Shown: positions 27,216-37,213 of the stretch, piece after piece | Layout: every line of letters begins with the position of its first letter | How positions within the stretch are numbered: position 1 is the first letter of the stretch | Origin: an uncultured Bacteroidota bacterium | Lineage (GTDB): Bacteria > Bacteroidota > Bacteroidia > Bacteroidales > VadinHA17 | DNA length: 64,000 nt | NCBI GenBank assembly: GCA_903824785.1 | Contig: CAIJYD010000030.1 | Coordinates: 99,220-163,219, forward strand | Direction: 5' to 3' | The notes under the pieces: generated by a model | Told to the model about the DNA's origin: nothing | Database searches by the model: none | What the model saw: the letters and a program-made list of their open reading frames with translations, nothing else | Position numbers and translations under genes: made by a program

Positions 27216-27458
27216 ATGTCAAGAATTTGTCAGGTTACAGGGAAAAAGGTGATGGTTGGAAACAACGTTTCGCACTCAAAGAGAAGGACCAAGAGGAAAT
27301 TCTTTCCGAATCTTTTCGTAAAAAAATATTACCTGCCCGAAGAAGAAAGGTGGATCTCCCTTAAGATATCCGCTTCAGGCATCCGTCTTATAAGTAAAAA
27401 AGGACTTACAACGGTCCTGAAGGAAGCAAAAGTAAAAGGTTACATTTTGAATTATTAA
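27216..27458 (+). CDS. rpmB: 50S ribosomal protein L28
   Basis: An 80-residue basic protein starting [20 protein letters not shown], with [13 protein letters not shown] and a C-terminal [12 protein letters not shown], all conserved in L28. First gene of the cluster with L33 and DUF4295; 13 bases separate it from rpmG. Confidence 0.97.
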   Translation: MSRICQVTGKKVMVGNNVSHSKRRTKRKFFPNLFVKKYYLPEEERWISLKISASGIRLISKKGLTTVLKEAKVKGYILNY

Positions 27459-27471
27459 AACAGGATAGAAA

Positions 27472-27660
27472 ATGGCAAAGAAGGCTAAAGGTAACAGGCA
27501 ACAGGTAATCCTGGAATGTACCGAGCATAAAGAGAGCGGGAAGCCGGGCACATCGCGGTATATTACAACAAAGAACAGGAAGAACACTCCTGATCGTCTT
27601 GAAAGGAAGAAATACAATCCTATTCTTAAAAAACATACAGTTCACAGAGAAATAAAGTAA
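27472..27660 (+). CDS. rpmG: 50S ribosomal protein L33
   Basis: A 62-residue basic protein with [27 protein letters not shown] and [15 protein letters not shown], the usual L33 order. The zinc-binding Cys pairs of some L33 forms are absent, so this is the Cys-free type. The DUF4295 gene follows after 12 bases. Confidence 0.97.
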   Translation: MAKKAKGNRQQVILECTEHKESGKPGTSRYITTKNRKNTPDRLERKKYNPILKKHTVHREIK

Positions 27661-27672
27661 AAAGCTTACACT

Positions 27673-27828
27673 ATGGCAAAGAAAGTTGTTGCAGCACTTA
27701 AGACAGGAGCAGGAAAAGCATTTACAAAATGCATTAGAATGACTAAATCTGATAAATCGGGCGCTTATCTGTTTAAAGAAGAGATCGTTCATAATGATCA
27801 TATTAAAGACTTCTTCACAAAGAAGTAA
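27673..27828 (+). CDS. DUF4295 family small basic protein
   Basis: A 51-residue frame, MAKKVVAALKTGAGKAF to the end DHIKDFFTKK, right after rpmG. DUF4295 proteins are found in Bacteroidota, nearly always behind L33, and are thought to be ribosome-associated; their role is not known. Basic N-terminus, no Cys pair. A terminator follows after 30 bases. Confidence 0.92.
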   Translation: MAKKVVAALKTGAGKAFTKCIRMTKSDKSGAYLFKEEIVHNDHIKDFFTKK

Positions 27829-27857
27829 CAGTATTAATTGCCTATAAAATACTCACG

Positions 27858-27889
27858 GCTTTCTTCTTTGCAGAAGGAAGCTTTTTTTT
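27858..27889 (+). terminator. Intrinsic terminator of the rpmB operon
   Basis: Stem GCTTTCTTCT (27858-27867) with AGAAGGAAGC (27872-27881), one G-T pair, loop TTGC, then seven or eight T. Confidence 0.85.
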
Positions 27890-27905
27890 ATACTGGCAGA
27901 CATAG

Positions 27906-27939
27906 AACCGACGACGTAACGCGGTGAAACCGACGACGT
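27906..27939. repeat. 12-base direct repeat before ftsY
   Basis: AACCGACGACGT occurs at 27906-27917 and 27928-27939, a 22-base period. It lies between the terminator and the ftsY start codon. A regulator site is possible but nothing else supports it. Confidence 0.5.
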
Positions 27940-27967
27940 CAAAATCAATTAACAAACAAATTACCAG

Positions 27968-28924
27968 ATGTCATTGCTTGGATTCCTTGGAAAAGATAAA
28001 AAAGAGAGCCTCGATAAAGGCCTTGAAAAAACTAAGGAGAGCGTATTCCACAAGTTATCAAGAGCCGTAGTCGGAAAATCGAAAGTCGATAATGAAGTCC
28101 TTGATAATCTGGAGGAAGTTCTGGTTTCTTCAGATGTTGGTGTTGCAACCACTCTGAATATAATAGAACGTATAGAAGCCAGGGTAGCTAAAGACAAGTA
28201 TTTAAATACCAGCGAACTGAGTGAAATATTAAAAGAAGAGATTGTTCTGCTTCTTGAAAAAAATCAGACTGAATCTGCATCCGACTTTTCGGCTCCGCTA
28301 AAAAATACTCCATTTGTGATAATGGTTGTTGGCGTTAATGGTGCCGGAAAAACAACCACCATTGCAAAGCTGGCGCATCAGTTTAAATCGGCAGGGAAAA
28401 AAGTACTTATAGGAGCTGCAGACACATTCCGCGCAGCGGCAATAGATCAGCTGCAGATCTGGGCCGACAGGGCAGGGGTACCTCTGATAAAACAACAGAT
28501 GGGATCAGATCCGGCATCTGTGGCATTCGATACTCTGAGATCAGCATTATCAGCGGGTTCCGATGTGGTTATAATCGACACGGCAGGCCGGCTCCATAAT
28601 AAAATCAACCTGATGACCGAGTTATCAAAAATAAAAAGGGTAATGGAAAAGGTTATCCCTGAGGCACCTCATGAAGTGCTGCTGGTACTCGACGGATCGA
28701 CAGGTCAGAATGCCTTTGAGCAGGCAAAACAGTTCACCGCAGCAACCAGTGTAACGGCCCTTGCAATTACAAAACTTGATGGCACAGCTAAAGGTGGAGT
28801 TGTTATTGGCATCTCCGATCAGTTTAAAATACCGGTCAAATATATTGGCGTGGGGGAAAAAATCGAAGATCTTCTGCTTTTCAACCGCTACGACTTTGTC
28901 GATTCCCTTTTCAGTAGTAAATAG
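27968..28924 (+). CDS. ftsY: Signal recognition particle receptor FtsY
   Basis: FtsY is the SRP receptor GTPase that delivers ribosome-nascent chains to the Sec translocon. The 318-residue form has a short N domain (no long acidic A domain) and a full NG core: GVNGAGKTTTIAKLA (G1), DTFRAAAIDQL, DTAGR (G3), TKLDGTAKGG (G4) and the closing GVGEKIEDLLLFN. It lies between the ribosomal cluster and rimO. Confidence 0.97.
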   Translation: MSLLGFLGKDKKESLDKGLEKTKESVFHKLSRAVVGKSKVDNEVLDNLEEVLVSSDVGVATTLNIIERIEARVAKDKYLNTSELSEILKEEIVLLLEKNQTESASDFSAPLKNTPFVIMVVGVNGAGKTTTIAKLAHQFKSAGKKVLIGAADTFRAAAIDQLQIWADRAGVPLIKQQMGSDPASVAFDTLRSALSAGSDVVIIDTAGRLHNKINLMTELSKIKRVMEKVIPEAPHEVLLVLDGSTGQNAFEQAKQFTAATSVTALAITKLDGTAKGGVVIGISDQFKIPVKYIGVGEKIEDLLLFNRYDFVDSLFSSK

Positions 28925-28978
28925 TTAATAGTACTATCCTGATTTCTAATACAATCCAGAATATTTTCATGTGATTAT

Positions 28979-30289
28979 ATGAAGAAAAAAAAGATCAATA
29001 TTGTTACATTAGGATGCTCCAAGAATGTGGTCGATTCGGAAAAACTTCTGAAACAGCTTACCTCAGGTGGTTATGATGTCATTTACGATTCAGACGATAT
29101 CTCGGCTGGTACCGTAATAATAAATACCTGTGGTTTTATAAATGATGCCAGGGAAGAGAGCATAGATACAATACTTCGTTTTGTTAAAGCACAAAAAGCG
29201 GGATACATTGATAATCTGTATGTTATGGGTTGCCTCTCAGAACGGTACAGCGATGCACTAAAACATGAAATTCCTGAAGTAAAAAAATATTTCGGGGTAA
29301 ATAACATGAGCGACGTACTGAAAGAACTTGGAGTAACTCTTAGAAATGATCTTTTAACAGACAGAACAATTACAGGACCAGGGCATTATGCATATCTTAA
29401 AATATCGGAAGGTTGCGACCGTGCCTGTGCCTTCTGTGCTATTCCTGCTATCCGCGGAAAATATATCTCACGTCCGGTTGAAGAGCTGTTTGAAGAGGCA
29501 TCGCGTCTTGCGGAAAACGGCGTCAAAGAGCTGATACTCATTGCGCAGGATCTTAGTTATTATGGTCTAGACCTATACAAAAAACAGTTTTTACCTGAGC
29601 TGATAACCGAATTATTAAAGATTGAATCGCTGGAATGGATCCGGCTTCACTACCTGTACCCTGCAAATTTTCCCATGGCGCTTATTCCATTAATCAGGGA
29701 TAATCCAAGGATTTGCCGTTATATTGATATCCCTATTCAACATATTACCGACAGGATGCTGGGGTTAATGAAAAGATCTCATAACCGAATAGAGACTGAA
29801 GCAATACTCGGGAAATTAAGAGAAGGAATCCCGGGTGCAGTAATAAGAACAACACTCATTGCGGGTCATCCGGGTGAAACTGAAGAGGATTATCTTGAAC
29901 TTAAAGAGTTTATCTCAGATTTCAGGTTCGACAGGCTTGGGGTTTTTGCCTATTCGCATGAAGAAGATACCTATTCGTTCAATGAATATAAAGATGAAAT
30001 CCCCGAAGATCTGAAGGAATCGCGAGTTGCTGAACTTATGGAAATTCAGCAGAATATTTCAATTGAATTGAATGAAGCAAAATCCGGCTCGGTTGTTAAA
30101 GTTCTTATCGACAGAAAAGAAGGAGAGTTTTTCGTCGGGAGGACAGAACACGATAGTCCGGAGGTTGATCAGGAGGTTCTTATAGCAGCTGCCAATAATC
30201 TGAGTCTGGGAAATTTTTATAATATCCGCATCACGCAATCAACCGATTTTGATTTATATGGTGAACCTTTCAATCCCGGAGTCAAATAA
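28979..30289 (+). CDS. rimO: Ribosomal protein S12 methylthiotransferase RimO
   Basis: RimO adds a methylthio group to an Asp of ribosomal protein S12. The 436-residue radical SAM enzyme has the N-terminal cluster Cys C13, C51 and C85, the SAM cluster C146-x3-C150-x2-C153 (SEGCDRACAFCAIP), and a C-terminal TRAM domain. VTLGCSKNVVDSE and CGFINDAREESIDTI separate it from the tRNA enzyme MiaB. ftsY lies 54 bases upstream on the same strand. Confidence 0.96.
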   Translation: MKKKKINIVTLGCSKNVVDSEKLLKQLTSGGYDVIYDSDDISAGTVIINTCGFINDAREESIDTILRFVKAQKAGYIDNLYVMGCLSERYSDALKHEIPEVKKYFGVNNMSDVLKELGVTLRNDLLTDRTITGPGHYAYLKISEGCDRACAFCAIPAIRGKYISRPVEELFEEASRLAENGVKELILIAQDLSYYGLDLYKKQFLPELITELLKIESLEWIRLHYLYPANFPMALIPLIRDNPRICRYIDIPIQHITDRMLGLMKRSHNRIETEAILGKLREGIPGAVIRTTLIAGHPGETEEDYLELKEFISDFRFDRLGVFAYSHEEDTYSFNEYKDEIPEDLKESRVAELMEIQQNISIELNEAKSGSVVKVLIDRKEGEFFVGRTEHDSPEVDQEVLIAAANNLSLGNFYNIRITQSTDFDLYGEPFNPGVK

Positions 30290-30332
30290 GAATCTCGGGA
30301 GTTGTTTTATCTCAGATCAGCTTCATAATAAA

Positions 30333-32897
30333 TTAATTCTGAAGCCCTTCATTTGAAGGTTCAGAGGGTAAAATATCAGGAAGTGTTTCTTTCTTCTTCT
30401 GAATCTTTATCTTAATTTCCGATTTTATACTGTTAAATCCGACATAGATACAATCTCCCTCGTGAAGGCTGGCTTTAATAAGAACCTCAGCCATTGGATC
30501 TTCCAGATACTTCTGAATTGCGCGCTTAAGCGGTCTCGCCCCATATTTTGCATCAAAACCCTTTTCGGCAATAAAATCTCGTGCAGCCGGAACAATTTTC
30601 AGCTGGTAACCAAGTGATCTGACCCTTTCGTATAATCCCTGCAGTTCGAGGTCAATTATTTTATTAATCTCCTCTTTACCTAGTGAATTAAACATAATAA
30701 CATCATCGATGCGGTTCAGAAATTCCGGGGCAAATGTTTTCTGCAGAGCTTTCTGAAGGATACTCTTTGTCTGTTCATCTTTTGAATCGTTCCTTGCTGC
30801 AGTATCGAATCCTATTCCATGACCAAATTCAGCAATCTGCCTCGATCCGATATTTGACGTCAGGATTACAATGGTATTTCTGAAATCGACGCGTCTGCCG
30901 AGACTATCGGTTAATTGTCCTTCGTCAAGTACCTGAAGCATAATATGAAAAACATCAGGATGAGCCTTTTCAATCTCATCCATAAGCACCACGGAATAAG
31001 GTTTTCTTCTCACTTTCTCTGTGAGTTGTCCGCCCTCCTCATAACCAACATACCCGGGAGGTGCTCCCACAAGCCGCGATACCGAGAATTTCTCCATATA
31101 TTCGCTCATGTCGATCCTGACCAGATTATCAGTAGTGTCGAACAGGAATTTGGCAAGTACTTTTGCCAGTTGTGTCTTTCCTACCCCGGTAGGACCAAGG
31201 AATATAAATGTTCCGATAGGTTTATTTGGATCTTTAAGTCCGGCTCTGTTCCTCTGAATCGATTTAACAACTTTTTGTATTGCCTCATTCTGACCAATAA
31301 CACTTCCTTTGAGTTCATCTGCCATTTTCAGCAGCCTGGTCCCTTCTGTCTGTGCAATTCTCTGAACAGGAACGCCTGTCATCATCGCAACAACTTCTGC
31401 AACTTTCTCTGCATCAACTATTTCGCGATTAGCTGAAAGCTCTTTTTCCCACTTTTTCTTCTCCTGATCAATCAGATCAAGAAGATCCTTTTCGCGATCG
31501 CGGAAGCTGGCAGCTTTCTCAAAGTTCTGATTTTTTACAGCCAGCATTTTTTCCTTCTTTGTATCTTCCAGCGATTTCTCGAGCGAGAGGATTTTTTCCG
31601 GAACAATAATATTTGAAATATGAACACGCGAACCTGACTCATCAAGGGCATCAATAGCTTTGTCGGGCAGATGCCGGTCGGAGATATAACGGTTTGTAAG
31701 TTTCACACAGGCATCAATTGCATCATCAGTATAGGTAACGTTATGATGATCTTCATATCGTTCCTTAATATTATGAAGGATATGAATAGTCTCCTCAATT
31801 GAAGTTGGTTCGACAATTACTTTCTGAAATCTTCTCTCAAGAGCACCGTCTTTTTCAATATGCTGACGATATTCGTTAAGCGTGGTAGCGCCAATGCACT
31901 GAATTTCGCCACGGGCCAATGCAGGCTTGAGCATATTGGCTGCATCGAGTGAACCTGTTGCTCCACCTGCACCAACTATAGTGTGAATCTCATCAATGAA
32001 CAGAATTATGTTGTCGTTCTTAGAAAGTTCATTCAGAATTGCCTTCATTCTCTCTTCAAACTGGCCGCGATATTTTGTACCAGCTACAATCGACGCCAGA
32101 TCAAGGGCAACCACTCTTTTGTTAAACAGAACTCTGGAGACATTCTTTTTAATAATACGCAAAGCCAGACCTTCAGCAATTGCAGATTTTCCAACACCTG
32201 GTTCACCGATAAGAACCGGATTATTTTTTTTCCTTCTTGATAATATCTGGGCCAAACGCTCAATCTCTCTCTCTCTTCCTACAACAGGATCGAGCCTTCC
32301 TTCTTCTGCAGCTTTTGTCAGATCAATCCCGAAATTATCAAGCACAGGAGTGTCAGATGATGATTTGGCAGGTGTAGGCGGCGTCGGCTGACCTTTCCCG
32401 GGACTACTGTAACTCTGACCTTCGTCATCCTCATCCCTTGGGAAATCAGCTTTAAACGATGGCGATTCAGCTTCAACAATACGCCTTACTGACTGATAAT
32501 CGACATCTAATTCAGAAAGAAATCTTGTTACAAGAGCATTCTCGTCTTTAAGTATTGCAAGAAGCAGATGTTCAGCATTGATGGTACTGCTTTTAAGCGC
32601 CTTGGCTTCAAGGTACACAAGCTTAAGTATCCTTTCGGTGCTTCTCAGCAGCGGGATAATCTCATGGTCAGCCACGGTAACGGGACTGTCCACTTTAATG
32701 CTTTTCTCCAGAGAACCTTTTAGTACCAGAAGATCAATCCCCTGATTAATCAGTATCTCTATTGCAGAACTTTCTCCATCCCGTAATATTCCAAGGAACA
32801 AATGTTCAGGACTTATGTGACTGTTTCCCAGCCTTATAGCCTCTTCTTTGGAATAACCGAGAATATCCTTAACCCGTTGTGAAAATTGTGAATCCAT
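30333..32897 (-). CDS. clpC: ATP-dependent Clp protease ATP-binding subunit ClpC
   Basis: An 854-residue Hsp100 unfoldase that feeds ClpP. It has two Clp N repeats (about 1-145), a linker rich in Ser/Pro, AAA-1 (GEPGVGKSAIAEGLA; DEIHTIVGAG), a UVR motif in the coil (ASFRDREKDLL), and AAA-2 (GPTGVGKTQLAKVLA; DEIEKAHPDV). The UVR motif and domain order mark ClpC rather than ClpA or ClpB. It is a single gene convergent with rimO and divergent from gyrA; its adaptor McsB is not in the window. Confidence 0.95.
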   Translation of the reverse strand: MDSQFSQRVKDILGYSKEEAIRLGNSHISPEHLFLGILRDGESSAIEILINQGIDLLVLKGSLEKSIKVDSPVTVADHEIIPLLRSTERILKLVYLEAKALKSSTINAEHLLLAILKDENALVTRFLSELDVDYQSVRRIVEAESPSFKADFPRDEDDEGQSYSSPGKGQPTPPTPAKSSSDTPVLDNFGIDLTKAAEEGRLDPVVGREREIERLAQILSRRKKNNPVLIGEPGVGKSAIAEGLALRIIKKNVSRVLFNKRVVALDLASIVAGTKYRGQFEERMKAILNELSKNDNIILFIDEIHTIVGAGGATGSLDAANMLKPALARGEIQCIGATTLNEYRQHIEKDGALERRFQKVIVEPTSIEETIHILHNIKERYEDHHNVTYTDDAIDACVKLTNRYISDRHLPDKAIDALDESGSRVHISNIIVPEKILSLEKSLEDTKKEKMLAVKNQNFEKAASFRDREKDLLDLIDQEKKKWEKELSANREIVDAEKVAEVVAMMTGVPVQRIAQTEGTRLLKMADELKGSVIGQNEAIQKVVKSIQRNRAGLKDPNKPIGTFIFLGPTGVGKTQLAKVLAKFLFDTTDNLVRIDMSEYMEKFSVSRLVGAPPGYVGYEEGGQLTEKVRRKPYSVVLMDEIEKAHPDVFHIMLQVLDEGQLTDSLGRRVDFRNTIVILTSNIGSRQIAEFGHGIGFDTAARNDSKDEQTKSILQKALQKTFAPEFLNRIDDVIMFNSLGKEEINKIIDLELQGLYERVRSLGYQLKIVPAARDFIAEKGFDAKYGARPLKRAIQKYLEDPMAEVLIKASLHEGDCIYVGFNSIKSEIKIKIQKKKETLPDILPSEPSNEGLQN

Positions 32898-32960
32898 ATT
32901 TTGATCTCTCTATTATCTGATTAAAACAAACTAACCGACAATCTGTCATAAACCATCGGA

Positions 32961-32968
32961 CAAAGTTA
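32961..32968 (-). promoter_or_regulatory. Candidate -7 box of clpC
   Basis: TAACTTTG on the minus strand fits TAnnTTTG about 64 bases before the start codon. No -33 TTTG at the proper distance was found, and no CIRCE-like repeat is visible. Confidence 0.3.
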
Positions 32969-33157
32969 CTCATTACTGTTTTTTAAAAGCTAATTTACTC
33001 ATAATATATATATGACAATATTCATGCCTATTTATGAACAATTATTGTTTAAAATTCACTGAGTTAAAAGCTCAAAAATAGCCAAATATTAACTATTTTC
33101 GTAATTCTAAATCAGGGTAGTTTGGTTTATTTGTAAATGTTTAATTAATAATCTGTT

Positions 33158-35683
33158 ATGTCAGAGAGAGAGAGAATCATCAAGGTTAATATTGAGGAGG
33201 AGATGAAATCAGCTTACATCGATTATTCGATGTCAGTTATTGTGTCGCGTGCATTGCCTGATGTAAGAGATGGTCTGAAGCCGGTCCATCGCAGGGTATT
33301 ATTCGGAATGTCTGAGCTCGGAGTAATGTCGAACAAACCATATAAAAAATCAGCTAGGATAGTAGGAGAGGTGCTTGGTAAGTTTCACCCTCATGGCGAC
33401 TCATCAGTTTACGAAGCCATGGTAAGGATGGCACAGGAGTGGTCGTTAAGATATCCATTGGTTGACGGACAGGGTAACTTTGGATCGGTAGATGGTGATA
33501 GTCCTGCAGCAATGCGATATACAGAAGCCCGGCTTAAAAAAATTGCAGAAGAGACTCTCGCTGATATTGATAAAAACACCGTAGATTTTCAGCCCAATTT
33601 TGATGATTCCCTTACAGAACCAACTGTTCTTCCGACCCGTATCCCGAATCTTCTTGTTAACGGCGCTTCAGGTATTGCTGTCGGAATGGCAACAAATATG
33701 CCTCCTCACAATCTTTCTGAGATAATAGATGCCACAATTGCCTATATCGAAAATAATGATATTACTTCTGAAGAGATTCTTCATTTTGTAAAAGGTCCTG
33801 ATTTTCCGACAGGTGGTATGATTTATGGCGAACAGGGAATCAGAGATGCCCTGGAAACAGGCAGAGGGCGAATTGTTGTCAGAGCAAAAACCGAAATTGA
33901 AATTACAGCTACAGGCAGGGAATGCATTATTGTCAATGAGATTCCTTATATGGTCAATAAGGCAGAGATGATCCGCAAAATCGCTGACCTTATCAATGAG
34001 AAAAAACTTGAGGGCATATCATATATAAATGATGAATCGGACCGCAATGGAATGCGAATTGTAATTATCCTTAAGAAAGATTCCAGCGCAAATGTTGTTC
34101 TCAATAATTTATATAAATATTCTTCACTTCAGACATCGTTCAGCGTTAATAATATCGCCCTGGTAAAAGGACGTCCTAAGACACTGAATACCAAAGACTT
34201 AATACATTATTTCGTAAAACACCGCCACGAAGTTGTAATAAGAAGAACACAATTTGACCTTGATCAGGCTGAAAAGAGAGCTCATATCCTGGAAGGAATG
34301 ATCATTGCCAGTGACAATATTGATGAAGTAATTGCGATAATCAAATCATCGCAGACTCCTGAAATGGCAAGAGAGAGACTGATGGAGCGATTCGGACTTT
34401 CAGATATACAGTCACGGGCTATTGTTGAGATGCGTCTGCGTCAGCTTACAGGTCTTGAACAGGAAAAACTAAGAGCTGAGTACGCTGAGATAATGGCGTT
34501 GATAGAATACCTTAAAAGTGTTCTTGCAAGCGTTGAACTTCAGATGAAAATAATTAAGGAAGAACTTCTTGAAATAAAAGAAAAATATGGCGATAAAAGA
34601 CGGACTGAGATAATTCCGAATGCCGAAGAGTTTAATCCTGAGGATTTTTATGACGACGACGAAATGGTAATAACTATTTCGCATATGGGTTATATTAAAA
34701 GGACACCACTTACAGAATTCAGAAGGCAAAACCGTGGTGGTACTGGTGCCAAGGGAGGCGCAACAAGAGATGAAGATTTTATCGAACATCTCTATATTGC
34801 CACCATGCATAATACAATGCTTTTCTTTACAAGGAACGGAAAATGCTTCTGGCTGAAGGTTTACGCCATTCCTGAAGGCTCAAGAACGTCAAAGGGAAGA
34901 GCAATGCAGAACCTTATTAACATTGAACCCGACGATAATGTAAGAGCATTTATTAATGTTAAGAATCTGAATGATGAGGAATATATCAATAACAACTTCA
35001 TCGTTCTCTGTACCACAAAAGGAATTATTAAAAAAACATCTCTTGAAGCATATTCACGACCCAGAATAAATGGAGTAAATGCAATTACTGTCAGAGATGG
35101 CGATGAACTGCTTGAAGCCAGAATGACTAACGGACAACATCATATTATGCTGGCTATCAAATCGGGACGCGCAATCCGGTTCCCGGAAGCATCAGTCAGA
35201 CCAATGGGCCGCACAGCATCCGGTGTGAGAGGAATAAGGCTTGCCAGCGAAGTCACCGACTTTGTAATTGGTATGATAACTGTGGAGAATAAAGAAAAAG
35301 ATATTCTTGTTGTCTCTGAAAGAGGCTATGGAAAAAGGTCAGATATAGATGGCTACAGGATTACTAACAGGGGAGGAAAGGGAGTTAAAACAATAAATGT
35401 AACTGATAAAACCGGTTCTCTTATTGCCTTGAAAGACGTAACAGATAACCATGATCTGATGATTATTACTCAGTTTGGAAATATTCTCAGAAGTCCCGTT
35501 TCAGCTTTAAGAGTAATGGGAAGGGCAACTCAGGGAGTCAGATTAATAAATCTCAGAGAAAATGATATTATAGCTTCGGTGGCCTGTGTGCTTGTAAATG
35601 AGGAAGATGAGGTCGTTGAAAATACGGGTAATGAAGAAAATAATATAATTTCCAAGGAAATTGGCAAAGAATTTGAGGATTAA
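33158..35683 (+). CDS. gyrA: DNA gyrase subunit A
   Basis: Breakage-reunion subunit of gyrase, 841 residues. Catalytic Tyr is Y121 in [10 protein letters not shown]. The quinolone region reads [10 protein letters not shown], with Ser at the E. coli S83 place (S82 here) and Glu at the D87 place (E86 here). The C-terminal half has the six-bladed DNA-wrapping repeats and the GyrA-box-like [11 protein letters not shown]. The acidic end ([12 protein letters not shown]) is normal. Its last codons contain the -33 box of the next gene. Confidence 0.97.
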   Translation: MSERERIIKVNIEEEMKSAYIDYSMSVIVSRALPDVRDGLKPVHRRVLFGMSELGVMSNKPYKKSARIVGEVLGKFHPHGDSSVYEAMVRMAQEWSLRYPLVDGQGNFGSVDGDSPAAMRYTEARLKKIAEETLADIDKNTVDFQPNFDDSLTEPTVLPTRIPNLLVNGASGIAVGMATNMPPHNLSEIIDATIAYIENNDITSEEILHFVKGPDFPTGGMIYGEQGIRDALETGRGRIVVRAKTEIEITATGRECIIVNEIPYMVNKAEMIRKIADLINEKKLEGISYINDESDRNGMRIVIILKKDSSANVVLNNLYKYSSLQTSFSVNNIALVKGRPKTLNTKDLIHYFVKHRHEVVIRRTQFDLDQAEKRAHILEGMIIASDNIDEVIAIIKSSQTPEMARERLMERFGLSDIQSRAIVEMRLRQLTGLEQEKLRAEYAEIMALIEYLKSVLASVELQMKIIKEELLEIKEKYGDKRRTEIIPNAEEFNPEDFYDDDEMVITISHMGYIKRTPLTEFRRQNRGGTGAKGGATRDEDFIEHLYIATMHNTMLFFTRNGKCFWLKVYAIPEGSRTSKGRAMQNLINIEPDDNVRAFINVKNLNDEEYINNNFIVLCTTKGIIKKTSLEAYSRPRINGVNAITVRDGDELLEARMTNGQHHIMLAIKSGRAIRFPEASVRPMGRTASGVRGIRLASEVTDFVIGMITVENKEKDILVVSERGYGKRSDIDGYRITNRGGKGVKTINVTDKTGSLIALKDVTDNHDLMIITQFGNILRSPVSALRVMGRATQGVRLINLRENDIIASVACVLVNEEDEVVENTGNEENNIISKEIGKEFED

Positions 35684-35702
35684 TAAGTAATGTTTAAATT
35701 TG
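35672..35702 (+). promoter_or_regulatory. Promoter of the TPR gene
   Basis: A full consensus match, TTTG (35672-35675), 19 bases, TAAATTTG (35695-35702). The -33 box is inside the last codons of gyrA. Leader about 34 bases. Confidence 0.75.
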
Positions 35703-35742
35703 GGAGAATTTTTTAACGACAATTTAATTTAAAATAATAATC

Positions 35743-36903
35743 ATGAAAAAGTTTTTTCTGCTGATTGCAGCTATTAGTATTTCTGTTGGAGCAATGTCCC
35801 AGAAGGGAAAGGTAACAAGTGCACTGGGTTATATAGACCAGGGTGTTCTTGACAAAGCAAAAGAAGCAATTGACCAGGCGCTGTTAAACGAAAGTACAAT
35901 GAACTGGGCTAATACTTATTTTGCAAAAGGTAAATTATGCAACGCAGCGTTTGAATCTGAGAATCCCGGATTCAAAGCGTTCTATCCGGATCCTCTTGCC
36001 GAAGCCTATACCGCTTTTGAAAAAGCAATTGAGCTCGATCCTAAAGGTGCAATTAAAAAGAAAATTATTGCCAGCATGACCTACAGTACTCTTGCTGTAA
36101 ATCTTTATGCACAGGGAAGTGCAAAATTTGAAGCCAAAGATTTCGCAGGAGCACTCAAGTCTTTCGAAACTCAGATCCTGATTACTGAGAGTGATAAATA
36201 TGCAGGAGCAATTGACACCGGAATGTATTATAATGCCGGACTGGCCGCAGTAAATTCAGGCAATAATAAAGAGGCAATCAAATACTTCGAAAAATGTGCA
36301 GAGATGAAGTATCTGGGCATTACACCTTATTATCAGATTTATGAAAGCTATCTTGGCCTTGGCGATACAATTAAAGCAGAGTCAGTACTTATGAACCTGA
36401 CAAACATATTTCCGAATGATAAAACCATTACACTTCAGCTGATCGATTTGTATATTAAGAGTGGCAAAAATGATGAAGCACTGAAATATATCAAAATTGC
36501 CAAAGAAGTTGAGCCTGATAATTACAGTCTTTATTTTGCAGCCGGTATAATGTACCTTAATCAGAGCAATTACGATGGTGCAATTACCGAACTAACCAAG
36601 TCAATTGAACTTAACTCAGAAGTATACGACACTCAATATGGACTGGGAGCAGCCTATATCAATAAAGCATCTGATATGTTTGTTAAGGCTAATGAAATAA
36701 TGGATGTTAAAAAGTACAGCGAAGCCATAGATCAGGCAAACATTGTCTATGCGAAAGCACTTCCTTATATGGAAAAAGCTTATTCCCTTAATCCGGAAGA
36801 TGTATATGCAATGAGAAGCCTTCAGGAATTATACTACAGGCTGAAACAAACTGATAAATATTCAGTTATCAAGGCAAAACTTGATGCTATAGATAAAAAG
36901 TAA
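35743..36903 (+). CDS. Exported tetratricopeptide-repeat protein
   Basis: The 386-residue product has a signal peptide (MKKFFLLIAAISISVGAMSQ) and several TPR units; clear ones include ALKYIKIAKEVEPDNYSLYF and AITELTKSIELNSEVYDTQY, with Asn/Asp-Pro turns. It is probably periplasmic and acts as a protein-binding scaffold. It has its own promoter after gyrA and a terminator behind it. No partner can be named. Confidence 0.85.
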   Translation: MKKFFLLIAAISISVGAMSQKGKVTSALGYIDQGVLDKAKEAIDQALLNESTMNWANTYFAKGKLCNAAFESENPGFKAFYPDPLAEAYTAFEKAIELDPKGAIKKKIIASMTYSTLAVNLYAQGSAKFEAKDFAGALKSFETQILITESDKYAGAIDTGMYYNAGLAAVNSGNNKEAIKYFEKCAEMKYLGITPYYQIYESYLGLGDTIKAESVLMNLTNIFPNDKTITLQLIDLYIKSGKNDEALKYIKIAKEVEPDNYSLYFAAGIMYLNQSNYDGAITELTKSIELNSEVYDTQYGLGAAYINKASDMFVKANEIMDVKKYSEAIDQANIVYAKALPYMEKAYSLNPEDVYAMRSLQELYYRLKQTDKYSVIKAKLDAIDKK

Positions 36904-36927
36904 TCTGCTTTTACAGAATTAAAAAGG

Positions 36928-36955
36928 GCTGTCTCAAAAGGGGCAGCTTTTTTTT
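36928..36955 (+). terminator. Intrinsic terminator of the TPR gene
   Basis: Stem GCTGTCTC (36928-36935) and GGGGCAGC (36940-36947), with two G-T pairs and an AAAA loop, followed by eight T. Confidence 0.8.
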
Positions 36956-36974
36956 GTCCTAATAGCCTGCGGCC

Positions 36975-37030
36975 GTTTCAGGTTTCAAGTTTCAGGGCCT
37001 GAAACACTGAAACACTGAGACTCTGAAACA
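36975..37030. repeat. TTTCA/TGAAA palindromic repeat cluster
   Basis: The segment contains GTTTCAGGTTTCAAGTTTCAG followed by a run of TGAAACAC units; at its centre TTTCAGG-G-CCTGAAA (36990-37004) is a perfect palindrome. The rest of the 310-base gap up to 37213 shows no gene. It resembles the simple intergenic repeats often seen in this phylum. Confidence 0.55.
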
Positions 37031-37213
37031 TTCATTATGAGGATCTATCGGGAGAAAACAGCCTGTTGAGTTTAGCCAGTCGCCTTTGTAATAGGTTAGG
37101 AGTTTATTTAAGAAGTTTCTGCTATAAGAATATCCTATTTGACATAATATTAATTATAGGCTTTATTAAGAATATTCATTAAACTCTGCGAAACGGCATT
37201 TTATCTGCAGTTG